Shown here piece by piece: positions 16,416 through 25,392 of a stretch of DNA of 49,169 nt. Origin of the DNA: Bacillus chungangensis (GTDB lineage: Bacteria; Bacillota; Bacilli; Bacillales; Bacillaceae_C); NCBI RefSeq assembly GCF_030812995.1, contig NZ_JAUSTT010000032.1, positions 1 through 49,169 of the forward strand, in the 5' to 3' direction. Under the pieces are notes generated by a model, which saw only the letters and a program-made list of their open reading frames with translations, made no database searches and had not been told where the DNA came from. The first letter of the stretch is position 1. Each line of letters starts with the position of its first letter. Made by a program: the position numbers and the translations under genes.

Positions 16416-17456
16416 GTGAAAAAGAGGATGTTTCTTTTAGGACTCACGATAGGTATAGCAATTGCAAGTTCAACAACCGTGCTTGCTGGAGAGTATGTAA
16501 AGGCTTTTTTATTTCCGGTAAACTTGTTCATAAATGGTGAAGAAAAACAATTACCTAAGAAGATCAACTTTTTAAAGTACAATAACCATACTTATGTTCC
16601 GCTTCGATTCGTTGCGGAAAGCTTGGGTGCCAAAGTAGGATACGTTGATGAATCAAATAATAAAAAGAGTACAATTACAATCAATTTTCCGAATCAAGAA
16701 ACAAGTGAAGATAGCCCAATTGCACAAGGCCTTATTTATCACGTTGGATTAGATCGCTATTTTAAATGGGCAAGCAAGACTGAAGATTATTCACTTGAAA
16801 GTTTCCAGCAAGCATTTAACCTCACAGATCAAGATGTACATTCAATCATACGTTATTTTAGTTCCTGGAATCTCCCAGTAATCCCGCCAGAATATCATGT
16901 GTTTGATGACGTTGCTTATTCTATTCCAGATTTTTTAATCTCATATGTTGGACGAAAAGAATTTGGAGCATGGGCAGAAACAGTAGATCGTATTTCTCTG
17001 GCTGATTTCCAACAGCACTTTAAGCTTTCAGATGAAAAGGTACGAGATATTGAGTATCAATTTCTTCAAAAAAAGAGTCCCAAGGCAAAAGGGGCATCCA
17101 AAGGTTATGATATTTCACAGTTTGGAAAAAATCATCTTTTCATTGAGAAGCAGCTACGTAAACTACTCCAACAACCTCCAAAAGGAACGATATTGGAACA
17201 AAAATCTAGTCAAGAGGAATGGCTGAATGCAGTGGCATTTGACAAAGGTACATTGATTGTGGATTTTAATGAATCGTTCGTCAAACAAGTAGGGCCAATA
17301 TACACAATGGATGTGAATGAGCTGCAATCTATTTTAAATGAAATCGTTTTTCGCTATGATAAAGTAAATAAAGTATATTATCAGGTTGATGGCAGCTACG
17401 CAGATTGGGAATTTTGGTTTGGGTTTGGAGGCGATGGAGAAACCCGCGTAAAGTAA
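16416..17456 (+). CDS. Secreted stalk-domain protein
   Basis: A 346-residue exported protein. GTG 16416 is chosen (GGAG at 16402-16405, then MKKRMFLLGLTIGIAIAS); GTG 16407 is in frame but too close to the RBS. A signal peptide ends near VLAGEY. Residues 30-95 match a copper-amine-oxidase-N (stalk) domain: VNLFINGEEKQL, YNNHTYVPLRFVAESLGAKV. The C-terminal third (LLQQPPKGTILE, FDKGTLIVDFNESF, ELQSILNEIVF) resembles a GerMN-like sporulation/germination domain. Probably a cell-envelope protein. Confidence 0.72.
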   Translation: MKKRMFLLGLTIGIAIASSTTVLAGEYVKAFLFPVNLFINGEEKQLPKKINFLKYNNHTYVPLRFVAESLGAKVGYVDESNNKKSTITINFPNQETSEDSPIAQGLIYHVGLDRYFKWASKTEDYSLESFQQAFNLTDQDVHSIIRYFSSWNLPVIPPEYHVFDDVAYSIPDFLISYVGRKEFGAWAETVDRISLADFQQHFKLSDEKVRDIEYQFLQKKSPKAKGASKGYDISQFGKNHLFIEKQLRKLLQQPPKGTILEQKSSQEEWLNAVAFDKGTLIVDFNESFVKQVGPIYTMDVNELQSILNEIVFRYDKVNKVYYQVDGSYADWEFWFGFGGDGETRVK

Positions 17457-17477
17457 TTTGAGGAGGAGCTTATATTT

Positions 17478-18056
17478 GTGGTACAAGAGGATAGATACAA
17501 GTTTCATTCAATACACTATTTAAAAAGCGGAAATAAAAGGCAGCAACAAGCTTATGGTGCGATCACAAAGCTTGGAATAATGGCAGATTTACAAATGTAC
17601 AATCCTATTTTATGTGGGACGATTCCGATTGGAATAGACATTAGCACATCAGACTTAGATATCGTGATGGAAGTGTATGATTTTACAGAATATGAACTGC
17701 AAGTAAGAAAATTATACAGCGAGAAAAAAGGTTTTGCTTTGCAAAGAAAAGAGATTAGAGGTGTGCCAGTCATCAAAGCAAACTTTGTGTTTGCAGATTT
17801 TGAGTTTGAGTTATTTGCACAGCCGCAGCCTGTGGAGCAGCAAAACGCTTATTTGCACATGTTAATTGAGCATGTTCTCCTGGAAGGGAATCCGGCAATG
17901 AGGGAAGAAGTCATAAAATTGAAACAGCAAGGCATTAAAACTGAACCTGCATTTGCCCAGCTCTTACATTTAAAAGGAGATCCCTACGAGGCTTTGTTAA
18001 GTATTGCAAAAGAAAACATATGTTATCGGTTGTTTGATCACGAAAGAAAAGGCTAA
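17478..18056 (+). CDS. DUF4269 / nucleotidyltransferase-like protein
   Basis: A 192-residue protein starting at GTG 17478 after AGGAGG. GTIPIGIDISTSDLDIVMEV resembles the G[ST]-x(n)-DxD strand of nucleotidyltransferase-fold proteins, and DFEFELFAQ could supply the third acidic residue. This combination is typical of DUF4269. It lies 21 bp after the stalk-domain gene and ends in a terminator, so the two are probably cotranscribed. Activity unknown. Confidence 0.75.
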   Translation: MVQEDRYKFHSIHYLKSGNKRQQQAYGAITKLGIMADLQMYNPILCGTIPIGIDISTSDLDIVMEVYDFTEYELQVRKLYSEKKGFALQRKEIRGVPVIKANFVFADFEFELFAQPQPVEQQNAYLHMLIEHVLLEGNPAMREEVIKLKQQGIKTEPAFAQLLHLKGDPYEALLSIAKENICYRLFDHERKG

Positions 18057-18079
18057 ACGATAATCAGTTTAGCCTTTTT
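18049..18079 (+). terminator. Terminator overlapping DUF4269 stop codon
   Basis: Stem AAGGCTAAAC / GTTTAGCCTT with a T-tail; the left arm includes the stop codon. Confidence 0.88.
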
Positions 18080-18126
18080 ATCACTTGAAATTCATACAAT
18101 TGAATGATAAGATAAGAGTTATGCCA

Positions 18127-18164
18127 ACTTTATATTTAAAAGTATAAAGTATTCCAATTATAAT
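18127..18164 (+). promoter_or_regulatory. Candidate helD promoter with dyad
   Basis: TATAAT at 18159-18164 preceded by a perfect inverted repeat ACTTTATA-8-TATAAAGT (18127-18150) that covers the -35 position. The -35 itself is poor, so the dyad may be a regulator site. Confidence 0.45.
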
Positions 18165-18226
18165 TTTACTACATTGTTTATCGTTTGTCAAATGAAAACG
18201 CATGATTTTTAAAGGAGGTTTTACGT

Positions 18227-20545
18227 ATGAATACTGAACGGCAAAAAGAGCAGCAGCGCCTTGATTGGATCAAAACAATCATTGATAAAAAAACGGTGCA
18301 TCTGAAAAACAATATGGAAGGCTTGAAAGAAAATATTATTGATATTCGTAAAACCTTTTGGGATGACGTCACTGTCAATTTAGATGAACCTGATGATGTC
18401 GGCGAGACTTTTACAAGTATTAAACAACAGGCAGAAATGCTGTCGGAACGGGAAAGAAGCCATGGGCAATTTTATCAACAGTGGAAAAACTTGCACCGTT
18501 TGAAGAAATCTCCTTACTTTGGCCGCATTGATTTTTTAGAAGAGGGGGAAAGCAAAACCGAACGCATCTATCTAGGAATTACATCTTTAATGGATGAAAA
18601 AGAAGAAACGTTCCTTATCTATGATTGGCGTGCACCAATTTCCAGCTTGTACTATGACTATGCTCCAGGTGCAGCGAAATATGAAACTCCGATCGGTACG
18701 ATTCATGGAAATATGGAATTGAAGCGTCAGTTTATCATCAGGGAAGGAAAGCTTTTAAGTATGTTTGATACAGGCGTTACGATCGGCGATGATTTACTGC
18801 AAGAAGTACTTGGCAATCAGGCGGACACCCAAATGAAGAGTATTGTTGCTACGATTCAAAAGGAGCAAAATCAAGTTATTCGAAATGAACGAAGCAAATA
18901 TTTAATCGTACAAGGAGTAGCTGGAAGCGGAAAAACATCTGCTGCATTGCAGCGTGTTGCTTATTTACTTTATCGTTATCGTAAATCATTACAGTCCGAA
19001 AACATCATGCTGTTTTCTCCTAATCCCTTATTTAATAGCTATGTTGCAACTGTTCTGCCTGAATTAGGCGAAGATAATATGGAACAGACAACTTTTCAAT
19101 CATATTTAGAAAATCGGCTCGGGAGAGAGTTTCATCTGGAAGATCCTTTTTCACAAATGGAATACTTGCTCACCGCAATGGAAGAGCCGGAATATCAAAC
19201 AAGGCTAACAGGCATTGCCTATAAAGCAAGTCTCTCATATAAAGAACTTATTGATCAATACGTTGCTCTTCTATCTGAGAAGCAGCTTTTATTTAAAAAG
19301 ATTTCTTTTAGAGGGAAAACGTTGATTTCAGCACAACAAATCAACCAATATTTTTATTCTCTCGAAACATCTATCTCCATTCCTAATCGTATGGAGATGA
19401 CAGCTAAATGGCTTTTAAAAAAATTGTCTGCTTTCGAGAAGCATGAACGTACAAAAGATTGGGTTATCGCTGAAAGTGAGCTATTGGATCGAGAAGATTA
19501 TTTAAAAGTGTATCACAAACTCCAATCTAATGAAGATACATTTGATGGTGCAGAGCGTGAGCAGGCACTGATTGCAAAAATGATTGTGAAAAAGTATTTT
19601 AATCCAATTAAACGAGCAGTAAAGCACTTTAAGTTTATTCATATGAAAAAGTTGTATTGCCAACTATTTCAGCTGCACGAATTTATCGATATAGACAACT
19701 TGCCGGGAACTTGGAACGATATTGGCGTTTATACAATAAAGATGATCAAGCAAGGGGAGTTAGCTTATGAAGATGCCGCTCCTTATCTTTACTTGCAAGA
19801 CCAACTTGAGGGGAGAAAAGCAAATACAAAAATACGCCACTTGTTTATTGATGAAGCACAGGATTATTCACCATTTCAATTTGCTTTTTTAAGACAGCTC
19901 TTTCCTTATAGCAGGATGACAATCCTTGGCGATATTAATCAAGCAATATACGCTCATGCAATGAATGCACCAACTTTATTATCAAGTGATTTACAAGGAT
20001 TAGAGCATTCCGAGAAAATGACGTTCATGAAAAGCTACCGCTCTACCCAGCAAATAGTAGCGTTCACAAAAGAGTTCATACCAGGAGGAGAAACGATTGA
20101 AGCGTTTAATCGCAATGGACTGAAGCCAACACTAACTAAAGTAGAGAAGACCGATAATCTACATCGAAAAATCATTGAGCGTATTCGTCAACTTTCAGCA
20201 AATGGCCATCAAACAATCGCTATTATTTGTAAAACAGCAGCTGAAAGCAAGGAAGCATTTGAACAACTAAACAATGAGATCGAAATTCGCTTTATCGATA
20301 AAAAAGCACATACGTTCGATAAAGGGGTGTCTATTTTACCTTCCTATTTGGCAAAGGGAATTGAATTTGATGCAGTCATTATTTATAATGCGTCTTTAAC
20401 ACAATATGGAAGAGAGAGTGAACGGAAGCTTTTTTATACAGCCTGTACCCGAGCAATGCACGAGCTGCATCTTTTCTCAGTAGGTGAAAAAAGTCCTTTT
20501 ATAGCGGAAGCATCTCCCCATACTTATGAATGTCTAACTGACTAA
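18227..20545 (+). CDS. helD: RNA polymerase recycling motor HelD
   Basis: A 772-residue SF1 (UvrD/Rep-like) ATPase close in length to B. subtilis HelD (774). The N-terminal arm (1-190, with EQQRLDWIKTIIDKK and IYDWRAPISSLYYDY) inserts into the RNA polymerase secondary channel. Helicase motifs: VQGVAGSGKTSAALQR (Walker A, about residue 226), LFIDEAQDYSPFQF (Walker B), ILGDINQAIYA (III), KSYRSTQQIV (IV), and KGIEFDAVIIYNA with YTACTRAMHELHL (V/VI). HelD removes stalled RNA polymerase from DNA and can confer rifamycin tolerance in some bacteria. RBS AAAGGAGG before ATG 18227. Confidence 0.92.
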   Translation: MNTERQKEQQRLDWIKTIIDKKTVHLKNNMEGLKENIIDIRKTFWDDVTVNLDEPDDVGETFTSIKQQAEMLSERERSHGQFYQQWKNLHRLKKSPYFGRIDFLEEGESKTERIYLGITSLMDEKEETFLIYDWRAPISSLYYDYAPGAAKYETPIGTIHGNMELKRQFIIREGKLLSMFDTGVTIGDDLLQEVLGNQADTQMKSIVATIQKEQNQVIRNERSKYLIVQGVAGSGKTSAALQRVAYLLYRYRKSLQSENIMLFSPNPLFNSYVATVLPELGEDNMEQTTFQSYLENRLGREFHLEDPFSQMEYLLTAMEEPEYQTRLTGIAYKASLSYKELIDQYVALLSEKQLLFKKISFRGKTLISAQQINQYFYSLETSISIPNRMEMTAKWLLKKLSAFEKHERTKDWVIAESELLDREDYLKVYHKLQSNEDTFDGAEREQALIAKMIVKKYFNPIKRAVKHFKFIHMKKLYCQLFQLHEFIDIDNLPGTWNDIGVYTIKMIKQGELAYEDAAPYLYLQDQLEGRKANTKIRHLFIDEAQDYSPFQFAFLRQLFPYSRMTILGDINQAIYAHAMNAPTLLSSDLQGLEHSEKMTFMKSYRSTQQIVAFTKEFIPGGETIEAFNRNGLKPTLTKVEKTDNLHRKIIERIRQLSANGHQTIAIICKTAAESKEAFEQLNNEIEIRFIDKKAHTFDKGVSILPSYLAKGIEFDAVIIYNASLTQYGRESERKLFYTACTRAMHELHLFSVGEKSPFIAEASPHTYECLTD

Positions 20546-20553
20546 TGAAGAGA

Positions 20554-20579
20554 GCAAACGCTTTGATCGAAGCGTTTGC
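20554..20579. terminator. Hairpin between convergent helD and clpP
   Basis: Perfect stem GCAAACGCTT / AAGCGTTTGC with a 6-nt loop. Weak T-richness follows, so it is probably a shared terminator for the convergent genes. Confidence 0.7.
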
Positions 20580-20591
20580 CCTTCAAGCTTC

Positions 20592-21173
20592 TTATTTTTT
20601 CATCATGATTTCATCAATAATACCGTATTCTTTTGCTTCTTGAGCAGACATGAAGAAATCACGTTCTGTATCGGCTGCTACCTTTTCCAATGGTTGTCCG
20701 GTACGTTCAGAAATAATTCGATGAGTATGGTCTTTTAATTTCAACATTCTTCGTGTCGAAATCTCGATATCAGTTGCCTGCCCTCGAGTGCCCCCAAGCG
20801 GCTGATGAATCATGATTTCACTGTTAGGCAAAGCAAATCTTTTTCCCTTTGTTCCTGAAAGAAGCAGCATTGCTCCAAATGATGCGGCCATTCCGGTACA
20901 AATTGTTCGCACGTCTGGTTTAATTAGATCCATCGTGTCAAAGATAGCAAAGCCTGCTGAAGTAGAGCCGCCTGGACTGTTAATGTATAAGGAAATATCT
21001 TTGTCAGGATTATCTGCAGCAAGGAATAACAGCTGAGCAACAACACTATTAGCTAAATGATCATTTATTTCGTCGCCAATAATAATGATGCGGTCCTTTA
21101 ATAAACGGGAATAAATATCATATGATCTTTCTCCTCTTGGCGATTGTTCAATTACATAAGGAATTGCATTCAT
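20592..21173 (-). CDS. clpP: ATP-dependent Clp protease proteolytic subunit (paralog)
   Basis: A 193-residue serine peptidase starting [25 protein letters not shown]. The catalytic triad is Ser98 (GMAASFGA), His123 (IMIHQP) and Asp172 (ERDFFMSA). ATG 21173 is chosen (GGAGG ten bases upstream); earlier in-frame codons read through the leader region. Sequence differs from the housekeeping ClpP at many conserved positions (for example [13 protein letters not shown] for SMGAFLLAAGEKG), so this is probably the accessory ClpP1-type paralog found in several Bacillaceae. It would partner ClpX/ClpC and degrade cytosolic proteins. Confidence 0.85.
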   Translation of the reverse strand: MNAIPYVIEQSPRGERSYDIYSRLLKDRIIIIGDEINDHLANSVVAQLLFLAADNPDKDISLYINSPGGSTSAGFAIFDTMDLIKPDVRTICTGMAASFGAMLLLSGTKGKRFALPNSEIMIHQPLGGTRGQATDIEISTRRMLKLKDHTHRIISERTGQPLEKVAADTERDFFMSAQEAKEYGIIDEIMMKK

Positions 21174-21234
21174 TTCATTCCAGCCTCCATTTCGCATAGT
21201 TGATTTTTTACAAGGTAGTTCAATCCTAGATAGA

Positions 21235-21303
21235 TTAATGACTAACCTCAATATATAAACGAATACGATAAACAAAAAGATACGGGGGCATCCTAAATAA
21301 CAT
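21235..21303 (-). CDS. Possible 22-residue leader peptide upstream of clpP
   Basis: A short [25 protein letters not shown], preceded by a near-ideal AAAGGAGG. It ends 61 bases before the clpP start in a different frame. Strong RBS and position suggest translation, perhaps as an attenuating leader. No homologue recognised. Confidence 0.35.
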   Translation of the reverse strand: MLFRMPPYLFVYRIRLYIEVSH

Positions 21304-21645
21304 TGAAAAAATATCCTCCTTTACAAAAACTTTATAACTTGTTCTTCATTTGCATTTCTCAATGAATTGGTTAAACTAAATCTACAAGTTTGCTAAAATA
21401 GGATGACTTTTATTTTTTTGATGGTAAATGTCTAAGCTAGATATAGAGCAGACTCGTTGATAAGAAAATTATATACTCAAGCTGCATCGAATTTTGTAAT
21501 ACAACAAATATAGATAAAAGGCTTATAAAGTGGGGGAGCTCTCTCATTCCTCATTGATTAGAACAAAGGGCTAAAATCACAGCGTCCACGAAAAAGCCAA
21601 TTGATGTGGGATAAATCGTCAATCAGAGAAGAAGCAGGTGAGAAG
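21304..21645. other. Intergenic between clpP and bacitracin-type locus
   Basis: Divergent upstream regions. A GTGGGGGAGCTCTCTC stretch at about 21531-21546 and AT-rich promoter-like sequence are present, but I see no convincing sigma hexamers. The start of the response regulator is poorly served by an RBS (CAGGTGAGAAG). Confidence 0.4.
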
Positions 21646-22362
21646 ATGCAAGATATTCAAGTACTTATAGCCGATGATGAAAAAGAAATTAGAGATTTAT
21701 TACAAAAATATCTACAAAGAGAAATGTATAAAGTAGACGTAGCAGCAAATGGAGAGGAAGTCCTTCGTTTGTTTGATCAAAAAAAATATAACCTCATCAT
21801 ATTGGATCTGATGATGCCTAAGATTGATGGTATAGAGGTATGCCGAACACTTAGAAATAAAACCAATATTCCGATACTGATGCTTACAGCTAAGGACGAG
21901 GAGGTTGATAAGGTTTTAGGGTTAAGCATAGGGGCGGATGATTATATTACAAAGCCTTTTAGTATAAATGAAGTGATTGCTAGAGTTAAGGCACATATGA
22001 GGCGGTTTTTAATATTAGGAAGCAATGGAAGCAGTGTACATGAAGAAACAATGATAAAGTTTAAAAACTTAACGATTGATGTGAAAAAATACACAATCAT
22101 GAAAGCTGGCGAAGAGGTTTCCTTAACAGCAAAAGAATTTGAGCTTCTGAAGTTTTTTGCCTCCCATCCTGAACAAGTTTTTACGAAAACCCAAATATTT
22201 CGTCAAGTTTGGGGCAGTGAATTTGTCGAAGATGATAATACCGTTATGGTACATATTAGAAAGCTTAGAAAGAAGATAGAAGATGATCCGTCTGATCCGA
22301 AATTTATTCAGACAGTATGGGGAATAGGGTATAAATTTGTAGGTGAAAAAGATGAATCATGA
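21646..22362 (+). CDS. OmpR/PhoB-family response regulator
   Basis: A 238-residue regulator. Receiver domain 1-120: acidic pocket Asp10/Asp11, phospho-acceptor Asp54 (ILDLMMPK), and Lys103 (ITKPF). Winged-helix effector 135-238 with LTAKEFELLKFFASHP and TVMVHIRKLRKKI. ATG 21646 is chosen over upstream in-frame codons because the receiver begins right there. It overlaps the sensor kinase gene by 11 bp and sits upstream of a BcrAB-like transporter, whose promoter contains three OmpR-type repeats. Confidence 0.88.
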   Translation: MQDIQVLIADDEKEIRDLLQKYLQREMYKVDVAANGEEVLRLFDQKKYNLIILDLMMPKIDGIEVCRTLRNKTNIPILMLTAKDEEVDKVLGLSIGADDYITKPFSINEVIARVKAHMRRFLILGSNGSSVHEETMIKFKNLTIDVKKYTIMKAGEEVSLTAKEFELLKFFASHPEQVFTKTQIFRQVWGSEFVEDDNTVMVHIRKLRKKIEDDPSDPKFIQTVWGIGYKFVGEKDES

Positions 22363-23374
22363 TAAGAGTATTTTGCTCATCATTGTTCAATTGCTAATCA
22401 TGACAGGACTTGTCATGATGGAAATGACAAATGAGCCCCAAGGAATCTTTCGTGGGGTTTTATTTACTGTGCTTTTTATCATAACAGCAATCCTGCTATT
22501 CATGAGGTTCCGATTTATGGTGAAATTAAAGGGTATCGTTAGAGCATTAAAACGTGCAATTGCTGGAAATGTCAATACTAGATTATTGACTAACGATGAT
22601 CCTTTATTTTCTGAAGTAATTTTCTCTATCAATGAGTTGATCGAACAATTAGACAAAGTTAAAGTTCAAACGATAAAATCCGAGGCGGCAAGAAAGAGTC
22701 TACTGTCTAATATTTCTCATGATATTCGGACTCCACTTACCTCTATTATAGGATATGTAGATGCTCTAAAGGATGATATAGCAGTTTCGAGAGAAGAAAG
22801 ACAAGCATATGTAGAGGTCATTTCTAAGAAGGCAAATGCTTTAAAGGATTTGATCGATGAAATATTTCATTTAGCAAAGTTAGATGCAAATGAGATTCCA
22901 TTGAAACCGGAATTGCTTGATTTTGCAGAGATTGCGAGGGAATCAGTGATTGAGTTTTTACCGGATTTGAAAAAAATCGATATGAAGTTAGAAGTCTCTA
23001 TTCCAGAAGAAAAATGCTTGATCGTGGCAGATTGCCTAAGCTTGAGGAGAATCATCAATAATATGATAAAGAATGCGATACAGTATGGAAAAGATGGAAA
23101 AGTATTAGGGATCAAGCTAATAGAGAACACGAAAGAATATCAACTAAACATATGGGACAAGGGGGTTGGGATTTCAAAAGATGATGCAGCGAAAGTATTC
23201 GAACGAATGTATCGTACAGAGCGCTCAAGGAATCCTTTACATGGAGGCAGCGGGTTGGGTCTTGCCATTGCCAAAGCTCTTGTCGAAAAAAATGCAGGAA
23301 GAATATGGGTAGAAAGTAAACCTGGAATAAAAACGACTTTTAGTTTTACCCTCCCAAAACGAAACGATTCGTAG
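22352..23374 (+). CDS. Sensor histidine kinase (BcrS/BacS-like)
   Basis: A 340-residue kinase with two transmembrane helices (about 6-24 and 34-53) and almost no extracytoplasmic loop, then a HAMP-like linker. The dimerisation helix carries His123 in SNISHDIRTPLTSI. The ATPase has N-box NNMIKNAIQYG, G1 DKGVGIS and G2 GGSGLGLAIAKAL. ATG 22352 is preferred over GTG 22343 because AGGTGA is correctly spaced. The short sensing region is typical of intramembrane-sensing kinases that work with a peptide-antibiotic ABC transporter, which follows. Confidence 0.87.
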   Translation: MNHDKSILLIIVQLLIMTGLVMMEMTNEPQGIFRGVLFTVLFIITAILLFMRFRFMVKLKGIVRALKRAIAGNVNTRLLTNDDPLFSEVIFSINELIEQLDKVKVQTIKSEAARKSLLSNISHDIRTPLTSIIGYVDALKDDIAVSREERQAYVEVISKKANALKDLIDEIFHLAKLDANEIPLKPELLDFAEIARESVIEFLPDLKKIDMKLEVSIPEEKCLIVADCLSLRRIINNMIKNAIQYGKDGKVLGIKLIENTKEYQLNIWDKGVGISKDDAAKVFERMYRTERSRNPLHGGSGLGLAIAKALVEKNAGRIWVESKPGIKTTFSFTLPKRNDS

Positions 23375-23379
23375 GTGCT

Positions 23380-23412
23380 TTAAGAAATAATTAAGAACTA
23401 ATTAAGAGGCTT
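23380..23412 (+). promoter_or_regulatory. Triple direct repeat, response-regulator site
   Basis: TTAAGA recurs at 23380, 23391 and 23402, exactly 11 bp apart, with AA or TT continuing each unit. One-turn spaced direct repeats are the usual site of OmpR-family dimers. They end about 16 bp before a weak -10 (TAACAT, 23428-23433) with no good -35, the layout of an activator-dependent promoter for the transporter genes. Confidence 0.7.
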
Positions 23413-23482
23413 TTAAAATCGTCTGCTTAACATGTAACTATGGAGCTGATGCCCAATAATAGCTTAAAAGCAGGGGGATAAC

Positions 23483-24394
23483 ATGATTAAAACTGTAAAT
23501 TTAACGAAGATTTATGGAACCCAGAAAGCAGTAGACAACCTTCAGATAAATGTAAATCAAGGGCAGATTTACGGTTTTCTAGGTCGAAATGGTGCAGGTA
23601 AAACGACGACAATTCGCATGTTATTAGGGTTAATAAAACCTACCCACGGCAAGATCGAGATATTCGGAGAAGATTTGTTTAAGCATCAAAAAGAAATTTT
23701 AAGGAGAATAGGGTCAATTGTTGAGTATTCAGGGTTTTATGAAAACTTGACAGGTAGAGAAAATCTATTAATCAACGCAAAGCTTATGGGCGTCCATAAA
23801 AAAAATGCGATTGAAGAAGCACTTGAGATCGTTGGACTACAGCATGAAACGAAAAAGCTAGTTGGCAAATACTCGATGGGAATGAAGCAGAGATTGGGCA
23901 TCGCTAGAGCCATTCTCCATCATCCGGAGCTGTTAATATTAGACGAACCTACCAATGGCTTGGATCCAGTTGGTATTAAGGAAATCCGAAGACTCATTAA
24001 GTCTCTTGCTGAAGAAAGAAAGATAACCATTTTAATCTCTAGCCATATTCTATCTGAAATCGAGCAGCTAGCCGATCATATCGGGGTTATTCATGAAGGC
24101 AAGCTGCTTGAAGAGCTCTCTTTTGAGGAACTTAGAAACAGAAACCGCAAATATCTTGAGTTTCAAGTATCTAACGACAATAAAGCAGCTATGCTTCTGG
24201 AGAAGCACTTTGATATTGTTGACTACGAAGTTCATGACGACGGAAAGATCCGTGTATTTTCGCATATCGGCCAACAGAGTAAACTGAACAAGATGTTTGT
24301 AGAACATGACATTGACGTATCAAAGATTACCATGAGTGAGGATAAATTAGAAGATTACTTTATCAAATTAATAGGAGGTGGAACAATTGGTTAA
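23483..24394 (+). CDS. bcrA: Bacitracin-type ABC transporter ATPase, BcrA-like
   Basis: A 303-residue ATPase of the BcrA/lantibiotic-immunity family: Walker A GRNGAGKT at 34-41, signature YSMGMKQRLGIARA, Walker B LLILDEPTNGLDP, switch His in SSHILSE. The C-terminal 85 residues are the family's variable extension. RBS GCAGGGGG before ATG 23483. Together with the downstream permease it should remove bacitracin or a related lipid II-cycle antibiotic from the membrane. Confidence 0.87.
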   Translation: MIKTVNLTKIYGTQKAVDNLQINVNQGQIYGFLGRNGAGKTTTIRMLLGLIKPTHGKIEIFGEDLFKHQKEILRRIGSIVEYSGFYENLTGRENLLINAKLMGVHKKNAIEEALEIVGLQHETKKLVGKYSMGMKQRLGIARAILHHPELLILDEPTNGLDPVGIKEIRRLIKSLAEERKITILISSHILSEIEQLADHIGVIHEGKLLEELSFEELRNRNRKYLEFQVSNDNKAAMLLEKHFDIVDYEVHDDGKIRVFSHIGQQSKLNKMFVEHDIDVSKITMSEDKLEDYFIKLIGGGTIG

Positions 24395-25121
24395 TTTATT
24401 ATACACCGAGCTGTTAAAGCTTAAACGAGCTAAAATGTTTATGGTCAGTGTAATCGGAGCGGCAGCAGCCCCATTGATGATCTTTATCGGTTATTTAGAT
24501 GTAAAAGCCAAAAAACCTCATGAAGCTATTCTATTTAGTGAATTTTTTTCCGAAACCAACTTGTATGTCCTCCTGTTAATCGGAACCCTTTTATATGGTG
24601 TCATTACGGCTTATTTGTTTAATCGTGAATATGTAGAAGATACGTTGAAAAACTTATTAACCATTCCTGTATCAAGAATGAGTCTGATTATAAGTAAATT
24701 GGTGCTGCTATTCATTTGGATTCAAGTATTAACTTTCACTGCTTGGGGATTGACATTTATGTTGGGGCTTATCGGACAGGTTGAAGGTTTGAGTGCTGCC
24801 GTATTAATACAATCTTTAAAGCAATTTATCATAGGTGGCAGCCTTCTTTTTCTTCTATCAACCCCAACGATATTTGTTACATTTTTGTTTAAAAATTATG
24901 TTCCAACCATTATTTTCACCGCCGTTATCACAATGGGAAACGTAGCGATTGCAAATAAAGAATATAGCGTCTTATTTCCTTGGTCAGCCGTAAATGTAAT
25001 AGCAACAAATAGTTTTGTTCCTGAATATCCTCCACTATATTCGTATATTGCGATTGGAATGACATCTATTGCTGGATTACTGGCAACAATCATCTACTTT
25101 AAAAAAGCAGATATCTATTGA
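24387..25121 (+). CDS. bcrB: ABC-2 type permease, BcrB-like
   Basis: A 244-residue protein with six hydrophobic segments. TTG 24387 is chosen because AGGAGG (inside the bcrA end) is eight bases upstream and the family begins VNLLYTELLKLKRAKMF; GTG 24378 is in frame but overlaps the RBS. LFNREYVEDTLKNLLTIPVSR is the conserved cytoplasmic loop of BcrB-like permeases. It overlaps bcrA by 8 bp, implying coupled translation and a BcrA2B2 transporter. Confidence 0.85.
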   Translation: MVNLLYTELLKLKRAKMFMVSVIGAAAAPLMIFIGYLDVKAKKPHEAILFSEFFSETNLYVLLLIGTLLYGVITAYLFNREYVEDTLKNLLTIPVSRMSLIISKLVLLFIWIQVLTFTAWGLTFMLGLIGQVEGLSAAVLIQSLKQFIIGGSLLFLLSTPTIFVTFLFKNYVPTIIFTAVITMGNVAIANKEYSVLFPWSAVNVIATNSFVPEYPPLYSYIAIGMTSIAGLLATIIYFKKADIY

Positions 25122-25211
25122 TTTAGAAGAAAGCCAGCCCATTTTTTCTCGAAAGAAGAATACTGGTAAATTTAAGGGAAAGAACGATGCATCCAAATCT
25201 TCACAGGTAGA

Positions 25212-25238
25212 GGATGAGCACAGCTTTCATCTTTTTTG
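25212..25238 (+). terminator. Weak terminator after bcrB
   Basis: AGGATGA / TCATCTT with an 8-9-nt loop and following T-run. It separates bcrB from uppP. Confidence 0.5.
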
Positions 25239-25257
25239 AAAGAAACTGTAGATGTTT

Positions 25258-25295
25258 GCTTTTTTAAATCGTCTCTATGTATAGAGATATGATAA
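25258..25295 (+). promoter_or_regulatory. Candidate uppP promoter with motif shared with bcrA
   Basis: GCTTTTTTAAATCGTCT (25258-25274) nearly repeats GCTTTTAAAATCGTCT at 23409-23424 upstream of bcrA. It is followed by a perfect dyad CTCTAT-GT-ATAGAG and a TATGAT -10-like hexamer. No TTAAGA repeats are present here. Confidence 0.4.
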
Positions 25296-25392
25296 AGGAT
25301 AATTTCATGTCTCTATTAATATATTAGATGAAAGGTTTCGATAAAATATTCGGTAAGCAAGGTAATCAAGAAAGATAGGAGTGTGAATTCTA

